Virus record (IMG/VR): IMGVR_UViG_3300046001_006267
Location: 1 to 40,597 of that record
Source: a virus
Length of the DNA: 40,597 nt
Strand: one strand, 5' to 3'
A program made the translations under genes and the position numbers. How positions within the stretch are numbered: the stretch's first letter is position 1; each line of letters starts with the position of its first letter. The notes under the pieces are model-generated. The model did not search any database. It was given only the letters and a program-made list of their open reading frames with translations, and was not told where the DNA came from. Below, piece after piece: positions 37,444 through 40,597 of the stretch.

Positions 37444-37477
37444 AAAAGAAACGGCCGGACCCGTCAGAGCCCGGCCA
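37444..37477 (-). terminator. Terminator or attenuator after the coat gene
   Basis: On the minus strand TGGCCGG and CCGGCCG form a 6-7 bp stem around a 12-base loop, followed by TTTCTTTT. It begins 15 bases past the coat stop. It should limit read-through, making coat more abundant than the downstream head genes. Confidence 0.75.
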
Positions 37478-37491
37478 GTTGGGGAGAGCCC

Positions 37492-38793
37492 TTAGGCGGT
37501 GCCGCTGATGCGGGAGCCACGGCGCGGATCGACCATCTTCGTCCCGTACACCACGTCGAAGCGGTGGAGGTGGGTGTCGTTGGTCCCGTCCGAGGTCCGC
37601 CAGTAGCGGACAGTCAGGCCGGTTTCCGGGTCGGTGGCGTAGTCCGCCTCACCCGAGTACGGCATGACCAGCTTGGCCGACACGAGGGCGATGGCCTCCG
37701 GGCGGAAGATGGTGCCGTAGCGGTAGGTGGTCAGGTCGGTGTCGGTTTCGGTGTCCGACCCCATCCACTGGATGGCCGCGTCATCGTCGGGAGCGGTCGA
37801 AGACGTGCCGCCGCAGGCGACAGTCTGGAACGCGCCCGAGCTGATGATCGGGGGGCTGATGGTCAGCGACAGGTTCTGATCGCCGGCCGTGGCGGTAGCG
37901 ACCGAAGTGCCCCCGGTGATAACCGTGAACTGCTGCAGGTAGGGCAGCCGAGCCTTGGTAAGCGGGTTGATCGCGAACACGTTGGCGATGGTGAACACCT
38001 CGCCCGCCGTGACGGTCTTGGCGTTGCCCACCGTGTCGATGGTGAGCGTCTGGGTCCAGTTGCCGTCCTTAACCGAAGCGTAGGTGACGTTCTGGTTGGC
38101 GCCGTCGATCAGGGCGTTGCCGTCGCGCGAGCCGGTCGTGACCGTTCCCGCGTTCTGGGTCGAGTACCAGTCGATATTGCCCATCATCGGAAGCTTGGCG
38201 CGGGTCAGCGCGTCGGTGGCTTCCTTGGTCTGGGCGGTCAGGGCCGAGATCGAGCCGAGCATGGCCCACGCATCGGCCGGGTGCAGGAGGCCGATACGAC
38301 CGTCCGACTCGACGCCGATCTCGTCCAGGCGTTGCGGACCCAGGGTCAGGTCCGAATAGGAGTTGATCGTCTGGCCGGGGGTGCCGACCCAGTTGTAGAA
38401 CTTGCGGGTTTCGGCGTGGAGATCCTGGTCGATCTGGTTGGCCAGGGCCGACGCCTTCGCCTGCATGATCTTGGACTGAAGCAGGGAATCGACGGTCAGG
38501 GTCTCTTCGAGCGAGGTGAACTCGACGTCCACGCCCTTTTGCTTGTCGATGGTGACGGCGATTTCGCCCTCGACCACGTCTTGCACGGAGGCGACGGCGC
38601 CATCGCGAACGGTGAACTGCGGGACGCGCTTGATGTAGACGGTCGAGCCGTTGCGCTGGCCACCCTTAGAGATCGGGTTGACCACAATGTCCTTATACTC
38701 GGAGGACACCAGCTTCGGAAGAACGACGCTGTTCTTCATCAGCTTGAGGAAGGTGTTAGCGTACACCTTCGGAGACAGGAGGGCGTTAGCCAT
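37492..38793 (-). CDS. Major coat protein (P22 gp5-like)
   Basis: This 433-aa protein is nearly the length of P22 gp5 (430 aa) and has the family start: MANALLSPKVYANTFLKLMK, followed by VVLPKLVSSEYKDIVVNPIS. It should adopt the HK97 fold with an inserted immunoglobulin-like domain, probably in the middle third. It assembles around the scaffold encoded just upstream. The 78-base leader forms two GC-rich hairpins, and AAGGA precedes the ATG. A terminator follows. Confidence 0.94.
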   Translation of the reverse strand: MANALLSPKVYANTFLKLMKNSVVLPKLVSSEYKDIVVNPISKGGQRNGSTVYIKRVPQFTVRDGAVASVQDVVEGEIAVTIDKQKGVDVEFTSLEETLTVDSLLQSKIMQAKASALANQIDQDLHAETRKFYNWVGTPGQTINSYSDLTLGPQRLDEIGVESDGRIGLLHPADAWAMLGSISALTAQTKEATDALTRAKLPMMGNIDWYSTQNAGTVTTGSRDGNALIDGANQNVTYASVKDGNWTQTLTIDTVGNAKTVTAGEVFTIANVFAINPLTKARLPYLQQFTVITGGTSVATATAGDQNLSLTISPPIISSGAFQTVACGGTSSTAPDDDAAIQWMGSDTETDTDLTTYRYGTIFRPEAIALVSAKLVMPYSGEADYATDPETGLTVRYWRTSDGTNDTHLHRFDVVYGTKMVDPRRGSRISGTA

Positions 38794-38871
38794 TTCAGGG
38801 TTCCTTCGGGCCGCTTGGCGGCGCTGGGAGGGCCGGCGTCATCGCGACGCTGGCGTTGGGGAAACCTCGGC

Positions 38872-39651
38872 TCAGTAAGCCTTGTCGAAGGCTGCAAAGT
38901 CGCTGGTATCGGGGGCGACCTTGAACTTGCCTCCGACGCCTCGGGCTTGAGGCGCAGGCTCGGGAGCTTCGGTGGCGGTTTTGGCGACGGGCGCGGCCGG
39001 GCGTGAAAGCCGGGCCTCGACCTTGGCGAGTTCGTAAGCCTGCAAATGGGGCGGCATAGCCGACAGGCGGTCGAGTTCTCGCGGGTTGTCGCCTAGGTGT
39101 TCGGCGAGCTTGGGTCCGATGTCGGACGCCAAGAGCACGTCTTGGATTGCGCGTGGTACTTCCTGGATGCGCCGGAAAGCGGCGAGCCCTTCGGGTTCTC
39201 CCTCGGGGAATAGGGCCTTGTTGCGGGCCTCGAACGATTGAACCGCCTCTCGGGTGGCCCGTTGACTGTCAACCTGCGCCAGCCGTTGAGAGACGGTCTG
39301 GTCGGCCTTCCATGTCGTCAGGTCTTCGATGAAGCGTTCGTCTGCGGCGCCGTAGTCGTAGTGTGCCGGGTCCGGCCTGCCGTCGCCCTGGGGCTGGGGC
39401 TGGGCCTCCTGGCGCGGCTCGGGCTGTGTGGCCCTTGAGCGCCAGTACTCGGCATCCCGTTCGGCTTCGCGCCGGGCTCGGGTTATCTCGTCGATGCGTT
39501 CTTGAGTCGACTTCTTAGGCTTGGGCGGTTCGGCCTGGCCTTCGGTCTGCTCTGCGGCGCCATCGTCGCCGGTTTGGGCCTCCGCGACCTGATCGGCAGC
39601 GGAAGTGTCTTCGGACACGGCTTCCGCCGCGCCTTGGGTCTCATCGGTCAT
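38872..39651 (-). CDS. Scaffolding protein (P22 gp8 position)
   Basis: This 259-aa protein is very acidic at the N-terminus (EAVSEDTSAADQVAEAQTGD), helical and charged in the middle (STQERIDEITRARREAERDA) and disordered in proline/glutamine-rich parts. This is typical of scaffolds lying between portal and coat. The C-terminus (GVGGKFKVAPDTSDFAAFDK) likely contacts coat. P22 gp8 is 303 aa. The call is from position and composition. Confidence 0.83.
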   Translation of the reverse strand: MTDETQGAAEAVSEDTSAADQVAEAQTGDDGAAEQTEGQAEPPKPKKSTQERIDEITRARREAERDAEYWRSRATQPEPRQEAQPQPQGDGRPDPAHYDYGAADERFIEDLTTWKADQTVSQRLAQVDSQRATREAVQSFEARNKALFPEGEPEGLAAFRRIQEVPRAIQDVLLASDIGPKLAEHLGDNPRELDRLSAMPPHLQAYELAKVEARLSRPAAPVAKTATEAPEPAPQARGVGGKFKVAPDTSDFAAFDKAY

Positions 39652-39716
39652 GTGCGCTTTCGCGATGCTCCGGGGGCGCGTGGGTCAAGGGAAGGAGCGA
39701 TCCCCTGCGCGAAAAC

Positions 39717-40597
39717 CTAGGCCGCTGATTTGTTCTCGGGCGGCGGGTTGAGCTTGGCGTTCAGATCGGCCTCGGAGTGCATCGCCTCCATTGGCTTGCG
39801 CTCCAGGTCCATGCGGTCGGACTCGGCTCCGATCACGGTGCGCTCGGCCTCCGCGTTGGTCCTGGCGACCTGAGCGGGAACGCCGGCCATCGCAATCGCG
39901 GCCTTGGCTTCCGCCTCATCAGCTTCGGCGCGAGCCTTGCGAACCTGCTCCTGCAACAGAGCCAGCTCCATCGGGTCTTTGCCGGGCTGTCCAGGCTCGG
40001 GCATCCCCAGCTTGCGGGCCTGGGCCATCGTGTACTCGGCGTCGGCGCGGAGCTTGACCACCTTGCCTTCACGCTCGGCCATGTCCAGTTGCGCGGCCTG
40101 CATCTGCATCTGCTGCTGCATCTGGGCTTGCTGGGCGGCGGCCTGCTTGGCCTGCATCTGCTCCTCAGTCACCTCGTCGTCGGGCGACTCCGTGATCTGC
40201 GGCGGCAAGGCGCGCTTGAACCGTTCGGCCATCTCGTCGGCCATCGGGAAGTCCTGAGCCCGCGCAATCAGGTCGGGGATCAGCGCCGCGGCTTGGGGAA
40301 CAGCCTGGGCGAACTGCATCATCGCGTCGGCCGCCTCGACCCGCTTGGTCGAATAGCTCGGGCCGGTCTCGACCACGATGTCATACTTGCCCTGGTTGAT
40401 GTCCACGCTGTCAGGGTTGGCCGGGTCGTTGATGCGCTGGACCTTGGTCGTCTCGTCCTCGCCCACAACGCGGATGGTGCGCGCAGTGTCGAACACCACA
40501 GGGATGAGCTGGTTGACCAGCCGGCCCGCCTCGTTGATCGCGGCCTTCAGGTTGTCTTGATAGATGTAGCTCGCCACGTCGCCTTCGCGCTGGCGGG
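39717..40597 (-). CDS. Portal protein, C-terminal part (P22 gp1-like), split by window end
   Basis: This is the continuation of the portal beginning at 1393, entering from the right edge and ending at 39717. It contains VASYIYQDNLKAAINEAGRL and a long, glutamine- and alanine-rich helical C-terminus (QQAQMQQQMQMQAAQLDMAE) resembling the barrel and coiled region of P22-like portals. The apparent start at 40577 is an internal methionine. An acidic, disordered end follows (LNAKLNPPPENKSAA). Confidence 0.9.
   Translation of the reverse strand, partial: RQREGDVASYIYQDNLKAAINEAGRLVNQLIPVVFDTARTIRVVGEDETTKVQRINDPANPDSVDINQGKYDIVVETGPSYSTKRVEAADAMMQFAQAVPQAAALIPDLIARAQDFPMADEMAERFKRALPPQITESPDDEVTEEQMQAKQAAAQQAQMQQQMQMQAAQLDMAEREGKVVKLRADAEYTMAQARKLGMPEPGQPGKDPMELALLQEQVRKARAEADEAEAKAAIAMAGVPAQVARTNAEAERTVIGAESDRMDLERKPMEAMHSEADLNAKLNPPPENKSAA
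40472..40597. repeat. Terminal direct repeat, right copy (circular assembly overlap)
   Basis: This is identical to bases 4-129. Removing one copy leaves a circle of about 40,468 bp with an intact 714-aa portal gene. The size suits a P22-type headful-packaged genome. Confidence 0.95.

Noticed and set aside
37564-39006. A 480-aa plus-strand frame
   Set aside because: It is antisense to the coat and scaffold genes and has no recognisable motif.
1-40597. CRISPR array, insertion sequence or toxin-antitoxin module
   Set aside because: No regularly spaced identical repeats, transposase motifs or recognisable toxin-antitoxin pair were seen.

Overview
The window is a complete temperate podophage genome, assembled as a circle and opened inside the portal gene. 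Bases 4-129 recur at 40472-40597, so the non-redundant length is about 40,468 bp. The GC-rich coding sequence, P22-like head and tail genes, a tyrosine integrase with a tRNA-Lys-like attP, and a GcrA-type regulator point to an alphaproteobacterial host. Caulobacterales are plausible, but genus cannot be fixed from the sequence alone.

The layout is a mirror image of a lambdoid phage. The immunity switch is at 12.8-13.5 kb: a Cro-position HTH protein (minus) and a CI-position HTH protein (plus) flank GGGTAC-type operator clusters on both sides of the CI-like gene. Rightward-equivalent transcription runs on the minus strand from about 12.2 to 4.7 kb. It covers a CII-like protein, a PP-loop/PAPS-reductase-like enzyme, GcrA, RusA, DnaB and an O-like replication protein, and ends in a 196-aa protein in the position of lambda Q. 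Immediately downstream is a strong promoter followed by a terminator (4.61-4.70 kb), the arrangement expected of a pR'-tR' late control point.

The late operon continues on the minus strand through the junction. It encodes small proteins, TerS, TerL, an HNH endonuclease, portal (split by the window ends), scaffold, P22-type coat, a methyltransferase and glycosyltransferase-like pair, gp4- and gp10-like head completion proteins, a collagen-like fibre, three ejection proteins (one carrying a GH108 muramidase domain) and a tail fibre. A lysis module at 24.7-22.4 kb and a metallophosphoesterase complete it. A 40-aa GH24 lysozyme fragment sits beside an HNH gene, suggesting that the lysis module was remodelled.

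Leftward-equivalent transcription runs on the plus strand from 13.5 to 20.9 kb. It is a compact string of mostly small, overlapping genes including an HNH endonuclease, an ERF single-strand annealing protein, a DUF968-like HNH protein and the integrase. attP lies at 21.0 kb, where the plus-strand int operon and the end of the late operon converge. Most adjacent genes overlap by ATGA, GTGA or TAATG, implying extensive translational coupling. No intergenic stretch exceeds about 300 bases.
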